A DNA stretch of 64,000 nucleotides from Methanoculleus frigidifontis (GTDB lineage: Archaea; Halobacteriota; Methanomicrobia; Methanomicrobiales; Methanoculleaceae). Below the pieces are notes generated by a model that did not search any database, was not told the origin of the DNA, and saw nothing but the letters and a program-made list of their open reading frames with translations. Numbering within the stretch: the stretch's first letter is position 1; each line of letters opens with the position of its first letter. The translations under genes were made by a program, and so were the position numbers. Shown here piece after piece: positions 1-8,964 of the stretch. The stretch is taken from contig NZ_VCYH01000003.1 in assembly GCF_030464345.1 (NCBI RefSeq), positions 186,001-250,000 of the forward strand, given 5' to 3'.

Positions 1-1
1 C

Positions 2-115
2 ACATCCGTGAAATGCTCGAAGTGCGGGGAGATGGTTGCCGAATCCCGTGCGCGAGTGCAGAACGGGAGTTTCGTCTGCATCCCGTGTTTTGACGAGCAT
101 ACCCGCGGCCGGTGA
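2..115 (+). CDS. FmdE-type zinc-ribbon protein, C-terminal fragment cut by the window edge
   Basis: The reading frame is open from base 2 to a TGA at 113-115. The 37 visible residues contain CSKCGE followed 18 residues later by CIPC, the two-CxxC zinc ribbon that ends FmdE-family proteins (named after a protein of the molybdenum formylmethanofuran dehydrogenase operon). The rest of the gene lies outside the window. Only 53 nt separate it from the metal/peptide ABC binding-protein gene, with no clear promoter between, so the two are probably co-transcribed. FmdE-like proteins often sit beside metal transporters; the exact function is unknown. Confidence 0.7.
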   Translation, partial: TSVKCSKCGEMVAESRARVQNGSFVCIPCFDEHTRGR

Positions 116-168
116 ACTGCAGGACGAAAATGCGTGCGACCGGTTCATTCGAAAGGAACGTGAACAGT

Positions 169-1821
169 ATGAAAAAGAACGGATTATTAGGACTTGCGCT
201 CGCCCTTGTGGTCTTTGCGCTGATAGCGGCAGGATGTGCATCGCAGAACACGACATCGCAGAGCACCGCCGGCAGTACGGACACGACGACCGCCGGCGCC
301 CTGGAGGCGGATGTCGTCCACCTGACCGGGGGAGACTACGGCTACCCGCAGCCGTTCTCGGTCTCTCCCCGGGGGCCTGCGTCGTCCAAGGTGAACATGA
401 TCTTTGACTGTCTGCTCGAACGGGACGAAAAAGGACTCATCCCATGGCTTGCCGAGAGCTGGACCGTCAGCCCGGACGGCACGGAGTACACGTTCGTGCT
501 CCGCAAGGGTGTCGTGTGGCAGGATGGTGTCGCCTTCACCGCAGATGACGTAAAGTTCACCTTCGACTACGAAAAGGACCACCCTCCCATAGCAGGGGGG
601 ATGGAGGACGGCGTCGTTGACCGCGTCGAGGTCATTGACGACCACACGGTGAAGTTCGTGCTTGTCGAGCCGATCTCCACGTTCCTGTACAAACTCAGCT
701 CGTTCATGATCATCCCGGAGCATATTTACAGCACGGTCTCCGATCCGGCGGCATTCCTTGCCCCCGAGGCTGTCACCGGCACCGGGCCTTACCTGCTTGA
801 CGAGTACAACAAAGAGCACGGGTCCTACCGCTTTGTGGCAAACGAAGCGTTCTGGGGGCCGAAACCGGCGGTACAAACGGTCGAGTTCATCCCGGTCAGC
901 GACGAGATGATCGCCTTTGAACAGGGGCAGATCGATTTCAGCAGCAGCATCAGCCCCGACGTGATGGACAGGTTCGCGAGCAATCCCGACATCCGGGTCG
1001 TGGCGCAGCCCGGGGTCTGGGCGTACGAGCTCCACTTCAATATGAAAAAGTGCCCCGGACTGGGCGACATGGCGGTGCGGCAGGCATTCGTGTATGCCAT
1101 CGACCGTAACGAACTCGTCGAGAAGATCCAGCGCGGCGCCGGGAAACCGGGCAACATGGGCATGCTGCCCGAGGAACACATCTGGTACAACCCCGACCAG
1201 CCCGCATACGCATTCGACGCAGAGAAGGCAAAGACGCTGCTCGACGAAGCCGGGTGGACCGATACCGATGGAGACGGGATCCGCGACAAGGACGGGAAGA
1301 AACTCTCCTTCACCCTCATCGTGGGAAGCGACGAAGTCAGGATAGGCGAGGTGCTCAAGGAACGTCTTGGAGACGTCGGCATAGAGATCCAGGTCAAGGC
1401 GCTCGAGAGCAAATCCCGTGACGCCAACCTGAAGAAAGGCGACTTCGAGCTGATCATAGCCGGCTACGGAGGCTGGGGCGGCGACGCCGACTTCCTGCGC
1501 ACGCGGTACACCGACGTCACGTCTACGACCAGCAGCCTTACCCCCCTGGCATCCGTCTACGGCTACCAGAGCGACGAACTCGATGCGCTTGCTGCCGCTG
1601 AAATGACGGAGATGGACGATGTAAAGCGAAAAGAGATCGTGTACGACATGCAGGAGATCCTCGCAGAGGACGTGCCGACGATCCCCCTGCTCTACACGAC
1701 CCGCCCCGATGTATGGTACAGTTCGCAGTACGACGGGTGGATGTGCCCGTTCAACCACCATTCACGGACGCAGGCCAAACTCTCATACCTGACGAGGGAA
1801 GGAATTGCAGCAGAGCGATAA
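169..1821 (+). CDS. ABC transporter substrate-binding lipoprotein, peptide/nickel (family 5) type
   Basis: Extracytoplasmic receptor of a Dpp/Nik-type importer. The start at 169 (MKKNGLLGLALALVVF) is preferred over in-frame upstream codons because it begins a typical lipoprotein signal ending in the lipobox IAAGC, after which the protein would be lipid-anchored; a weak AAAGGA lies upstream. At 550 residues it has the normal length for SBP family 5, and motifs such as YTFVLRKGVVWQDG and GTGPYLL are typical. It is the first gene of a five-gene operon (SBP, methyltransferase, two permeases, fused ATPase). The substrate could be nickel, a nickel or iron complex, or oligopeptides; the metal-related neighbours favour a metal complex, which is inference. 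Confidence 0.88.
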   Translation: MKKNGLLGLALALVVFALIAAGCASQNTTSQSTAGSTDTTTAGALEADVVHLTGGDYGYPQPFSVSPRGPASSKVNMIFDCLLERDEKGLIPWLAESWTVSPDGTEYTFVLRKGVVWQDGVAFTADDVKFTFDYEKDHPPIAGGMEDGVVDRVEVIDDHTVKFVLVEPISTFLYKLSSFMIIPEHIYSTVSDPAAFLAPEAVTGTGPYLLDEYNKEHGSYRFVANEAFWGPKPAVQTVEFIPVSDEMIAFEQGQIDFSSSISPDVMDRFASNPDIRVVAQPGVWAYELHFNMKKCPGLGDMAVRQAFVYAIDRNELVEKIQRGAGKPGNMGMLPEEHIWYNPDQPAYAFDAEKAKTLLDEAGWTDTDGDGIRDKDGKKLSFTLIVGSDEVRIGEVLKERLGDVGIEIQVKALESKSRDANLKKGDFELIIAGYGGWGGDADFLRTRYTDVTSTTSSLTPLASVYGYQSDELDALAAAEMTEMDDVKRKEIVYDMQEILAEDVPTIPLLYTTRPDVWYSSQYDGWMCPFNHHSRTQAKLSYLTREGIAAER

Positions 1822-2674
1822 CGTCCGCTACTGGGTCGACTACTGGAACGCATCGGCGCAGGAGATAGGCACGGTCACCGACGATGACGCCATCGCAGCG
1901 ATCTGGAACCGGCGATCGGGTCGCTTCATACGGGACATGGACGGTGAAAAACGGCAGAAACGAGTCGCCGACATGTTTGCGATCCTCGATGAGGCCGGGT
2001 TCTCTCCCCGGGGCACGAAAGTCCTCGACATCGGCTGCGGGCCGGGAACCCTCTCCCTCCCGCTTGCCCGCGCCGGGGCAGACGTCACGTCCCTCGACGT
2101 GTCAAAGGGAATGCTCGACCGGCTTGCCGAGACTGCACGAGAGGAAGGGCTGAAGATCACGCCGGTCGAGTGTTCGTGGTGGACGGCGGAGATCGACGCA
2201 CTCGGGTTTCGGAACGCCTTCGATCTCGTGATTGCATCCATGACCCCGAGCATCAGGGACGTGGCGACCTTCGACCGGATGGTGACCTGCTCGAAAGAGT
2301 ACTGCTATTACAGCGGCCACTTTATCAGAAGGGAGAAGGAAGGAGCGCACCAGGAGATCTGCCGGAAAATTTTGGGAGAAGAGCCTCGCGGCAATGCCCC
2401 CGGGCTCGGCATGCTGTACCCCTTCATGTACCTCTACACGCTTGGCTACCGCCCCATCGTGAAGTTCAGTCGCCAGTCGGGAAGCCGCGACCAGGACTGG
2501 ACCGTGGCAGCGGAGAGGGCGATCGACTTCCTCGCGGGCAACCGGGAGTTTTCCGACGACGTGAAGGAAAAGATCCGCGAATATTACCGGAACGCCGCCA
2601 CGCCGGACGGAACATACCGGTCTGAGTTCGAAACATTCAGCGGCACGATGGTCTGGACGGTTAACGGCAGATGA
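1805..2674 (+). CDS. Class I SAM-dependent methyltransferase embedded in the ABC importer operon
   Basis: A TTG start at 1805 sits just after a strong GAGGGAAGG site and overlaps the end of the binding-protein gene by 17 bp; the stop overlaps the next ATG (ATGA). The 289-residue protein carries the SAM-binding motif VLDIGCGPGTLSLPLARAGA and an acidic residue after the following strand (VTSLDVS). It ends in W-x-VNG. The methyltransferase at 14745-15590, inside the second importer cluster, ends in the same way and has similar spacing, so the two look like members of one transporter-associated family. The substrate is unknown; it may act on the imported ligand or on a metal-binding small molecule. 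Confidence 0.82.
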   Translation: MQQSDNVRYWVDYWNASAQEIGTVTDDDAIAAIWNRRSGRFIRDMDGEKRQKRVADMFAILDEAGFSPRGTKVLDIGCGPGTLSLPLARAGADVTSLDVSKGMLDRLAETAREEGLKITPVECSWWTAEIDALGFRNAFDLVIASMTPSIRDVATFDRMVTCSKEYCYYSGHFIRREKEGAHQEICRKILGEEPRGNAPGLGMLYPFMYLYTLGYRPIVKFSRQSGSRDQDWTVAAERAIDFLAGNREFSDDVKEKIREYYRNAATPDGTYRSEFETFSGTMVWTVNGR

Positions 2675-3657
2675 ACGAGAGAGACGGGCAGGCAATCATC
2701 TTCAGGTTTGTGGTAACCCTTCTGGTGATCCTTGCCCTCAACTTTATCCTCCCCCACATGATGCCGGGAGACCCGTTCTCGACCATGGCGTCGGATGTCC
2801 AGAGCGAGGACGTGATCGTCATGACGGAAGCGCAGCGGGAGTATTACTTCCAGTATTACGGTCTGGATCGCCCGTTGCCCGAGCAATTCTTTTCGTACCT
2901 GGCAAACCTGGCAAGAGGAGATCTCGGCCAGAGTATCTATTACAAAATGCCGGTGGCAGGGGTAATCCTTCTCCACCTGCCGTGGACTATCCTCATCGTT
3001 CTCGCTGCAACCGCTATCAGCACGGTTGTTGGTGTCGTGCTCGGCATCATCTCGGCACGGAACCGGAATAAGGGGTCGGATCGGCTCATGATGACCGGCC
3101 TGATCGCGTTCGCCGAGATTCCGTCCTTTCTGCTCGGGATTATCCTCCTGCTCATTTTCTGCGTACATCTCCGGCTCTTTCCTCTGGCGGGTGCCGTCAC
3201 CCCGTTTGCGCACTACACCGGCGTCCTGGATCAGATAGGGGATATTGCCCATCACGCGTTTCTTCCCGTCCTGACCCTTTCTCTCGCACAGCTCACCGGC
3301 GTCTATCTCCTCACCAGGAACACACTCATCACGGTCTCCACGAAGGACTACATCCGCACCGCACGTGCCAAAGGGCTGGGCGATCACATTGTCTGGAGCC
3401 GCCACGCACTCCGCAACGCCCTGCTACCAGTGGTAACCCGCACCGGATTCGTGATCGGTATGCTCATGGGCGGCGCCGTACTCGTCGAGACCGTCTTCAA
3501 CTATCCCGGGATAGGGCTGACTCTCAGAAACGCTGTCGTGGCCCGGGACTATCCGCTGATCCAGGGAATTCTGCTGGTCGTGGCGGTATCGATTCTGCTC
3601 TGCAACCTGCTTGCCGACCGCCTCTACCAGAAACTGGATCCCCGGGTCGTTGAATAG
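2671..3657 (+). CDS. ABC transporter permease, DppB/NikB-like
   Basis: Inner-membrane permease of the Dpp/Nik family, 328 residues, with about six hydrophobic segments. It starts MNERDGQAIIFRFVVTLLVILALNF, typical of DppB/NikB N-termini. The cytoplasmic EAA-type loop is visible as DYIRTARAKGLGDHIVWSRH, the site that contacts the ATPase. Its ATG overlaps the methyltransferase stop (ATGA), so it is translationally coupled. It should pair with the DppC-like permease that follows. Identity as a permease is certain from the fold; the substrate is not. Confidence 0.92.
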   Translation: MNERDGQAIIFRFVVTLLVILALNFILPHMMPGDPFSTMASDVQSEDVIVMTEAQREYYFQYYGLDRPLPEQFFSYLANLARGDLGQSIYYKMPVAGVILLHLPWTILIVLAATAISTVVGVVLGIISARNRNKGSDRLMMTGLIAFAEIPSFLLGIILLLIFCVHLRLFPLAGAVTPFAHYTGVLDQIGDIAHHAFLPVLTLSLAQLTGVYLLTRNTLITVSTKDYIRTARAKGLGDHIVWSRHALRNALLPVVTRTGFVIGMLMGGAVLVETVFNYPGIGLTLRNAVVARDYPLIQGILLVVAVSILLCNLLADRLYQKLDPRVVE

Positions 3658-3666
3658 GTGAACACG

Positions 3667-4584
3667 ATGTCTGTCGAACAAACCTCTGTCACACGAACGT
3701 TCCGGATGCCGCCGTACCTGCGGAATGCGGCCGACCGTTTCACGGCTACCGTGTCAAAGTTCAGCCTGGAAGGGAAGATCGGACTCTGCGGCATCGCCCT
3801 TATCGTCATGATGGCGGTCTTCGCCCCCCTGCTCTCCGCGTACCCGCCGGGAAAGATTACCGGGGGTTCCCTTGAACCACCGGGCGCAGATCACCCGCTC
3901 GGCACCGACGAGCTGGGGATGGACATCTGGTCCCAGATCTGCTACGGTGCACGGATGAGCCTCTTCATCGGTCTCGCCGTCGCCTGCATCGCGGGGCTGG
4001 GCGGGGGGGCGCTTGGGATCCTGGCCGGATACCTCGGGGGAGCGGCGGACCAGGTGGTGATGCGCACGGTCGATGTCCTCATGGCCCTGCCCAGTTTTCC
4101 GCTCCTCGTGGTCATCTCCGCCTTCATGGGACCGAGCGTCTTCAACGTGATCCTCATCCTTGTCCTGTTCAGCTGGGCGAAACCGGCGCGGATAGCCCGC
4201 TCGCAGACCCTTTCGATCAAGAACAATGTCTACATCACCGCCGCCCGGAACTACGGGGCGACACCGTTCTACCTGCTACGGCGGCACATCCTGCCGGAAG
4301 TGCTTCCCATTCTCTTCGTCCTCATCATCAGCATAACCTCGTATGCCATCATGGCCGAAACGGGGCTGGCGTTCCTCGGACTGGGCGATCCGACTTCAAA
4401 GAGCTGGGGGATGATGCTGTACTACGCAACCAATTTCCGGTCGATCTATTTCACGCCGTACTGGCAGTGGTGGCTCATTCCCCCGCTGGTGGCACTGATC
4501 GTCCTGCTGCTCTGCCTCGCGTTCATCGGCCGCGATCTGGAGCAGGTGCTGGATCCCCGGATGAGACAGAACCGAGGTGGATAA
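3667..4584 (+). CDS. ABC transporter permease, DppC/NikC-like
   Basis: Second permease of the importer, about 305 residues. I place the start at the ATG at 3667 because AGGTGA lies six bases upstream; an in-frame GTG at 3658 directly abuts the previous stop but lacks its own site. The N-terminal helix is followed by HPLGTDELGMDIWSQICYGAR, the signature preceding the transmembrane domain in DppC proteins, and the EAA loop appears as VYITAARNYGATPFYLLRRH. The stop overlaps the next start by one base (TAATG). Confidence 0.92.
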   Translation: MSVEQTSVTRTFRMPPYLRNAADRFTATVSKFSLEGKIGLCGIALIVMMAVFAPLLSAYPPGKITGGSLEPPGADHPLGTDELGMDIWSQICYGARMSLFIGLAVACIAGLGGGALGILAGYLGGAADQVVMRTVDVLMALPSFPLLVVISAFMGPSVFNVILILVLFSWAKPARIARSQTLSIKNNVYITAARNYGATPFYLLRRHILPEVLPILFVLIISITSYAIMAETGLAFLGLGDPTSKSWGMMLYYATNFRSIYFTPYWQWWLIPPLVALIVLLLCLAFIGRDLEQVLDPRMRQNRGG

Positions 4585-6362
4585 TGGCAGATCTGGAAGT
4601 CAAAGACCTGAAATGTCACTACAACACGGATACGAGCGTTGTACCGGCGGTCGACGGCATCTCGCTTTCGCTGGAGGCGGGCGAGATTGTCGGTGTAATC
4701 GGAGAGTCCGGCAGTGGGAAGACTACCCTTGGGCTCAGCATCATGCGGCTGCTCGACGGCCTGGCCTCCGTATCCGGCACGATCGTGTACAAGGGCACGG
4801 ATATCACCCATCTTCCCGAACCTGAGATAGACCGGATCCGGTGGAAGGATATTGCCATTGTGTTCCAGAACAATCTGGATATCCTAAACCCGGTAATGAC
4901 GGTCGGAAAGCAGGTCGTCGAACCCCTGCTGAAGCATGAGGAAATACCGGTACGAGAGGCGCAGGCACGCTGTGCGGACCTGTTCCGGACGGTCGGCCTC
5001 GACCCCGTCTGGATGGACGCGTATCCCCATCAGCTCTCGGGCGGCATGCGGCAGCGTGTCCTGCTTGCCATGGCGCTTTCCTGCGATCCGAAACTCCTGA
5101 TACTCGACGAAGTTACGTCGGCCCTCGACGCATTCACGCGAAAAGAGATCCGGGATCTGCTGATCGACCTGCAGAAGAAGAACGGGTACAGCATGATCCT
5201 GATCTCCCACGATCTTTCGTTCGTATCGTCCCTCGCTTCCCGGATGATCGTCCTGTACGCAGGCAGGGTGGTGGAGAGCGGGCCGACGGTCGATATCATC
5301 AACGCCCCGCGGCACCCCTACACGCGGGGCCTCGTCCATTCCACGCCGGACATCTTCGTCTACAAAGACCTCTGGGGGATTCCGGGAGAATCCGCCTCCG
5401 AAGACGGGCACGCGGGCTGCCCGTTCAGCCGGCGATGTACGCAGCCCATCGAGATCTGCAGAACGTCCCCTCCCCGCCTGCAGTCCTGCGGCGACGGCAG
5501 AGAGGTTGCCTGCCACCGGGGTGGGATCGCAACGCTCCTCAGAGCGGACGCCGTCCACTTCCGGTATCCCCTGCCGGGCAGGAAGACGCTGCATGCGGTC
5601 AATGGCGTGGACATGGACGTCTGCGAAGGGGAGGTGCTCGCGATCGTCGGTCAGACCGCCTCCGGCAAGTCTACCCTGGCGCACATCCTCGCCGGCATCC
5701 TCCGTCCGGAGTCGGGCGAGGTCAGGTTCATGGATGGAGCGGTTCACAGCGGGAACAACGGCCATAGGTTCGGGGGGATCCAGATCGTCTTCCAGGATCC
5801 GTTCAGCTCCACCAGCAACCGCTTCACGGTGCTCGATGCTGTCAGGGAGCCGTTCGACATCAACAGAATAGGGACAGCGGCCGAGCGGCTGGATATGACA
5901 CGGGAGGCCCTGAAACTGGTACGGCTCCCGCCGACCGACGAGTTTCTCGGGAAGTACTGCGGTGCGCTCTCCGGCGGCCAGAGGCAGCGGGTGGCGCTTG
6001 CGCGGGCCATGATTATGAAGCCCAGGCTCCTGATTGCAGACGAGATCACGTCGGCGCTCGACGTCTCGACCGCAGCCAACGTGCTGCGCCTCCTCAAGGG
6101 CCTGCAGAACCGGAGGGGTTTTGCGATGATCTACATCTCTCACGATCTCTCTCTGACCCTGAAGATTGCCGACAGGATCGCCGTGATGGATGCCGGGAGG
6201 ATCATAGAGATCGGCAACGCGCACGAGGTGATGCTGCATCCCCGGGACGACCGGACAAAACGACTGATCGGCACGAGGGTCGGCCACTGCTGCCACGATC
6301 ACAAACCCGTGGGAATGGCAGGCCGTCTCCAAACACGAGTGTCGGATTGCGGGGATGAATGA
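4584..6362 (+). CDS. Fused double ABC ATPase (DppD-DppF / NikD-NikE type) with His/Cys-rich tail
   Basis: A single 592-residue polypeptide carries both nucleotide-binding domains of the importer. Domain 1 has Walker A GESGSGKTT (residues 40-48), signature LSGGMRQR and Walker B LLILDEVTSALD. Domain 2 has Walker A GQTASGKST, signature LSGGQRQR and Walker B LLIADEITSALD. A Cys-containing oligopeptide-ABC C-terminal segment links them. The start follows GAGGTGG at 4574-4580. The extreme C-terminus holds GHCCHDHK, an unusual cluster that could bind nickel or another transition metal. That tail, together with the FmdE neighbour, favours a metal rather than a peptide substrate, but this is inference. 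Confidence 0.92.
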   Translation: MADLEVKDLKCHYNTDTSVVPAVDGISLSLEAGEIVGVIGESGSGKTTLGLSIMRLLDGLASVSGTIVYKGTDITHLPEPEIDRIRWKDIAIVFQNNLDILNPVMTVGKQVVEPLLKHEEIPVREAQARCADLFRTVGLDPVWMDAYPHQLSGGMRQRVLLAMALSCDPKLLILDEVTSALDAFTRKEIRDLLIDLQKKNGYSMILISHDLSFVSSLASRMIVLYAGRVVESGPTVDIINAPRHPYTRGLVHSTPDIFVYKDLWGIPGESASEDGHAGCPFSRRCTQPIEICRTSPPRLQSCGDGREVACHRGGIATLLRADAVHFRYPLPGRKTLHAVNGVDMDVCEGEVLAIVGQTASGKSTLAHILAGILRPESGEVRFMDGAVHSGNNGHRFGGIQIVFQDPFSSTSNRFTVLDAVREPFDINRIGTAAERLDMTREALKLVRLPPTDEFLGKYCGALSGGQRQRVALARAMIMKPRLLIADEITSALDVSTAANVLRLLKGLQNRRGFAMIYISHDLSLTLKIADRIAVMDAGRIIEIGNAHEVMLHPRDDRTKRLIGTRVGHCCHDHKPVGMAGRLQTRVSDCGDE

Positions 6363-6971
6363 ACACACTTCCACCGCCCTGGATTATACAGGTGCCTGCC
6401 CGGCCGCCGGTGCGGGAACGGCCAGAAGGGGTAGTCACTGCAGCGGCCGGGTGAACCGGAGGTGAGAGACCGCCTTCTCCGATCTCTATCGCCTCTCCCT
6501 TCGACGAAGAGTTTCGGGAGGGGCTGTACACTTTTTTCCTTCCTTTTCAGGCTCTCTCCCTGAAGAGATGCCGGCCAGCGACGATATGGTCGATACGGCC
6601 CCGGGTCTCTTCAGGGCAGCAAAGGACGCCGATGAAAGAGGCGAAGAGCCGCATGAGGGAGCACGCGAACTCTTTTCGGGAATGTGCATTTTGAACGGTG
6701 CTCGCCGACGGACGGCCATACCGGATCCCGGTTCGGAAGAATCGGGTTGGACACATACTTCTGGAGCGATCCTTCTCGGATCGCCTGGCATCGCCGTGAC
6801 CGTATCGGATAGGGGTTCGGGAACCCGGGCGCGCCCCTCCCCCGCACCCTCACGGAGGCGCACCGCCCATCTCACGTATCGCACGGGGAATGACCGGTTG
6901 TCTCCCGGAGCATCGCCGTTCAATCTCCCCGATAGAGAACGGCCGGTGTTTTGTGAACAGAGGTGTATCCC
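6363..6971. other. 609-bp intergenic region with a T-rich stretch and a long inverted repeat
   Basis: No convincing gene is visible. A T-run at 6532-6537 with further T-rich sequence to 6547 is a candidate archaeal terminator for the upstream importer operon. It is followed at 6558-6616 by a perfect 11-bp inverted repeat (CCCTGAAGAGA / TCTCTTCAGGG) separated by 37 nt, which could form a stem-loop. The rest is GC-rich sequence without a ribosome binding site or protein-like composition. The adjoining minus-strand permease gene ends at 6972, so the region lies between convergent operons. Confidence 0.5.
6558..6616. repeat. Perfect 11-bp inverted repeat (potential stem-loop)
   Basis: CCCTGAAGAGA at 6558-6568 is exactly complementary to TCTCTTCAGGG at 6606-6616. 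The loop contains further short complementary GGCC tracts. It lies between two convergent operons, so it may be a transcript-end structure or part of a small RNA; no T-tract follows it directly. Confidence 0.6.
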
Positions 6972-7727
6972 CTACTCCGTCCTGCCGAACGCATACGTCC
7001 CGAAGGAGAACATGACGATGTCGAAGAAGAGCAGCACGCCGATACTGACGTGCATCGGGAAGAGCGGCGTCCACGCATCGCCCATCATCACCGTTCTGAG
7101 CGCGTCGACCCCGTATGTCAGAGGGTTTGCGTAGCTCACTGTCCGGAGCCATGCCGGCACGTTCGAGAGCGGAAAGAGGGCGCCGCTCAGAAAGAACATC
7201 GGCAGGTTGATAAAGGTCTGGATCAGGCCAAAACCTTCGAAGCTCTTCATCAGGCTGGCAAAACTCAGCCCTATGCAGACGAGCCCGAACGTGATGAGAA
7301 GCATGATGGGAAGTGCCTGAAGAACCATACCGGGGTCTAACTGTACCCCGATCAGGAGTCCGAACGGAATGATGATGAGCCCCTGCAGCATGACGTCCGT
7401 GGAGATGCCGAACATCTTCCCAAGGAATATGCACGGCCGGCGGACCGGGGAGACGAGGATCTCTTTTAAAAAGCCGAACTCCCGGTCCCATATGACGGAG
7501 ACCCCCATGAACATCGCGGTGAAGAGCATCGCCTGGCAGACAAGCCCCGGGAAGATGAATTCCTGGTAGTTGTACCCTGCCATCGCCGGAGAAAATCGCA
7601 GTCCCGTCCCGAAGATAAAGAGCCACAACAGCGGCTGGCAGAACGCATTGAGCAGCCGCGGTTTTTCCCGCAGGAACTTTTTCACCTCCCTCTGCCAGAG
7701 GGTGCGGATTGCCCGGAGTTCGCTCAT
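6972..7727 (-). CDS. ABC-2 type permease, DrrB-like
   Basis: Membrane subunit of an exporter, 251 residues with about six hydrophobic segments. It begins MSELRAIRTLWQREVKKFLREKPRL and contains the ABC-2 features FGFLKEILVSPVRR and FPLSNVPAWLRTVSYANPLTYG. The ATG overlaps the stop of the upstream ATPase gene (ATGA), so the two form a bicistronic exporter. The family includes daunorubicin-resistance exporters, but in archaea the substrate is generally unknown and could be a lipid, glycan or drug-like compound. Confidence 0.9.
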   Translation of the reverse strand: MSELRAIRTLWQREVKKFLREKPRLLNAFCQPLLWLFIFGTGLRFSPAMAGYNYQEFIFPGLVCQAMLFTAMFMGVSVIWDREFGFLKEILVSPVRRPCIFLGKMFGISTDVMLQGLIIIPFGLLIGVQLDPGMVLQALPIMLLITFGLVCIGLSFASLMKSFEGFGLIQTFINLPMFFLSGALFPLSNVPAWLRTVSYANPLTYGVDALRTVMMGDAWTPLFPMHVSIGVLLFFDIVMFSFGTYAFGRTE

Positions 7728-8716
7728 CGGGATCGCCGTCGTTTCATCATGGCCAGCCGTCCGAACCGCTCCCTTGCTTCTTCCTGCCGGAGGTCTCTTC
7801 CGGTATAGTGGATGAAGACGTCGTTCATGTCGGGATGGCTGATATGGATGTATTCGATATGGATCCCCGCGCCTGCCGCCGCTTCGACGATCCGCGGGAG
7901 GAGGACGCTTGCGTTGCCGACAGCCGCCGTGATCTCGCCGTTCCGGATCTGCACGCTCTCCGCCATCCGGCTCTGGAGCAGCAGGTCGCGGAGCGCCTGA
8001 CCGTCACTCGTGCCGAATACGATGGTGTCTCCGCCGAGCCCTTTCTTCAGGTCTTGCGGTTTGTCGAGCGCCACGATCCTGCCGCGGTCGACGATGGCCA
8101 CGCGGTCGCAGAGCCGGTCGGCCTCCTCCATGTAATGGGTCGTCAGAATGATCGTCATATCTTCCCTTTTCTTCAGGTTGCGGATGTAGTCCCAGATGTG
8201 TTCTCGGCTCTGGGGGTCGAGGCCGATGGTCGGCTCGTCGAGGAACAGGACTTTCGGGTAATGGAGGAGACCCCGCGCGATTTCAAGCCTCCGTCTCATC
8301 CCCCCGGAATAGGTCGAGACGAAGGCGTCTGCCTTCTCTTCCAGCCGGACCAGCTCCAGCACCTCCTCGATCCGGGCCTTCTGCTCGGATACCGGAACAC
8401 TGTACAGGTCGGCGTGCATCCGGAGGTTCTCCAGAGCCGTCATGTCGGCGTCGACGCTCGGGTCCTGGAAGACGATGCCGATCGATCTGCGCACCAGGGA
8501 GTCCTGCCGGAGGATGTCGTATCCGTTCACGGTTGCAGTGCCCGAGGTGGGCCTGAGGATGGTGCAGAGCATCGACAGCATCGTGGTCTTGCCGGCGCCG
8601 TTCGGCCCGAGCAGCCCGAAGACCTCCCCTCTCTCTACGGTGAGATCGATGGCGTCGACCGCTGTATTCGATCCGTACTTTTTGGTTATCGCGAACGTCT
8701 CAATAATCGGGTCCAT
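7724..8716 (-). CDS. ABC exporter ATP-binding protein, DrrA-like
   Basis: Cytoplasmic ATPase, 330 residues, with Walker A GPNGAGKTT, signature YSGGMRRR, Walker B VLFLDEPTIGLDPQSR and the switch histidine in LTTHYMEEADRL. The C-terminal extension of about 80 residues is typical of the DrrA family, which pairs with an ABC-2 permease encoded immediately downstream. The start at 8716 is preceded by an AT-rich promoter region. It probably exports an unknown substrate. Confidence 0.92.
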   Translation of the reverse strand: MDPIIETFAITKKYGSNTAVDAIDLTVERGEVFGLLGPNGAGKTTMLSMLCTILRPTSGTATVNGYDILRQDSLVRRSIGIVFQDPSVDADMTALENLRMHADLYSVPVSEQKARIEEVLELVRLEEKADAFVSTYSGGMRRRLEIARGLLHYPKVLFLDEPTIGLDPQSREHIWDYIRNLKKREDMTIILTTHYMEEADRLCDRVAIVDRGRIVALDKPQDLKKGLGGDTIVFGTSDGQALRDLLLQSRMAESVQIRNGEITAAVGNASVLLPRIVEAAAGAGIHIEYIHISHPDMNDVFIHYTGRDLRQEEARERFGRLAMMKRRRSR

Positions 8717-8747
8717 TTCTGAATACCGGGATTGTCATATGAAAATA

Positions 8748-8766
8748 ACATCCATATCTTTTAATG
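8748..8766 (-). promoter_or_regulatory. Likely TATA region of the DrrAB-like exporter operon
   Basis: Read on the minus strand, an A/T-rich CATTAAAAGATATGG element lies about 35-45 nt before the ATG at 8716, in the only AT-rich stretch between the divergent exporter and trmO genes. Spacing fits an archaeal TATA box with a short leader. No mapped start site is available. Confidence 0.35.
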
Positions 8767-8964
8767 TGTTACGATTTATTACATTTTTATGTACCTGTTT
8801 CCGATGCGGAGGCGTCTTCGTGCACATGTCCCCGGCACCGTTCCAGTTATGGTGGAAAAACCGCATGAAATCACGAAAACCGATGTATTGCCGTTCGATA
8901 AAGGGGGGATCCGCTGCCACGGGCGCACCTGCCGTGCCGTCGCCGCTGCCGGGAGGGGAAACCG

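Noticed and set aside
187-1761. A 524-codon open frame on the minus strand across the binding-protein gene
   Set aside because: It is the antisense shadow of a clear lipoprotein gene in GC-rich DNA; it shows no domain and is rich in Arg, Val and His.
6568-7134. A 188-codon plus-strand frame between the importer and the exporter operons
   Set aside because: It runs into the well-supported ABC-2 permease on the other strand and lacks a ribosome site and protein-like character.
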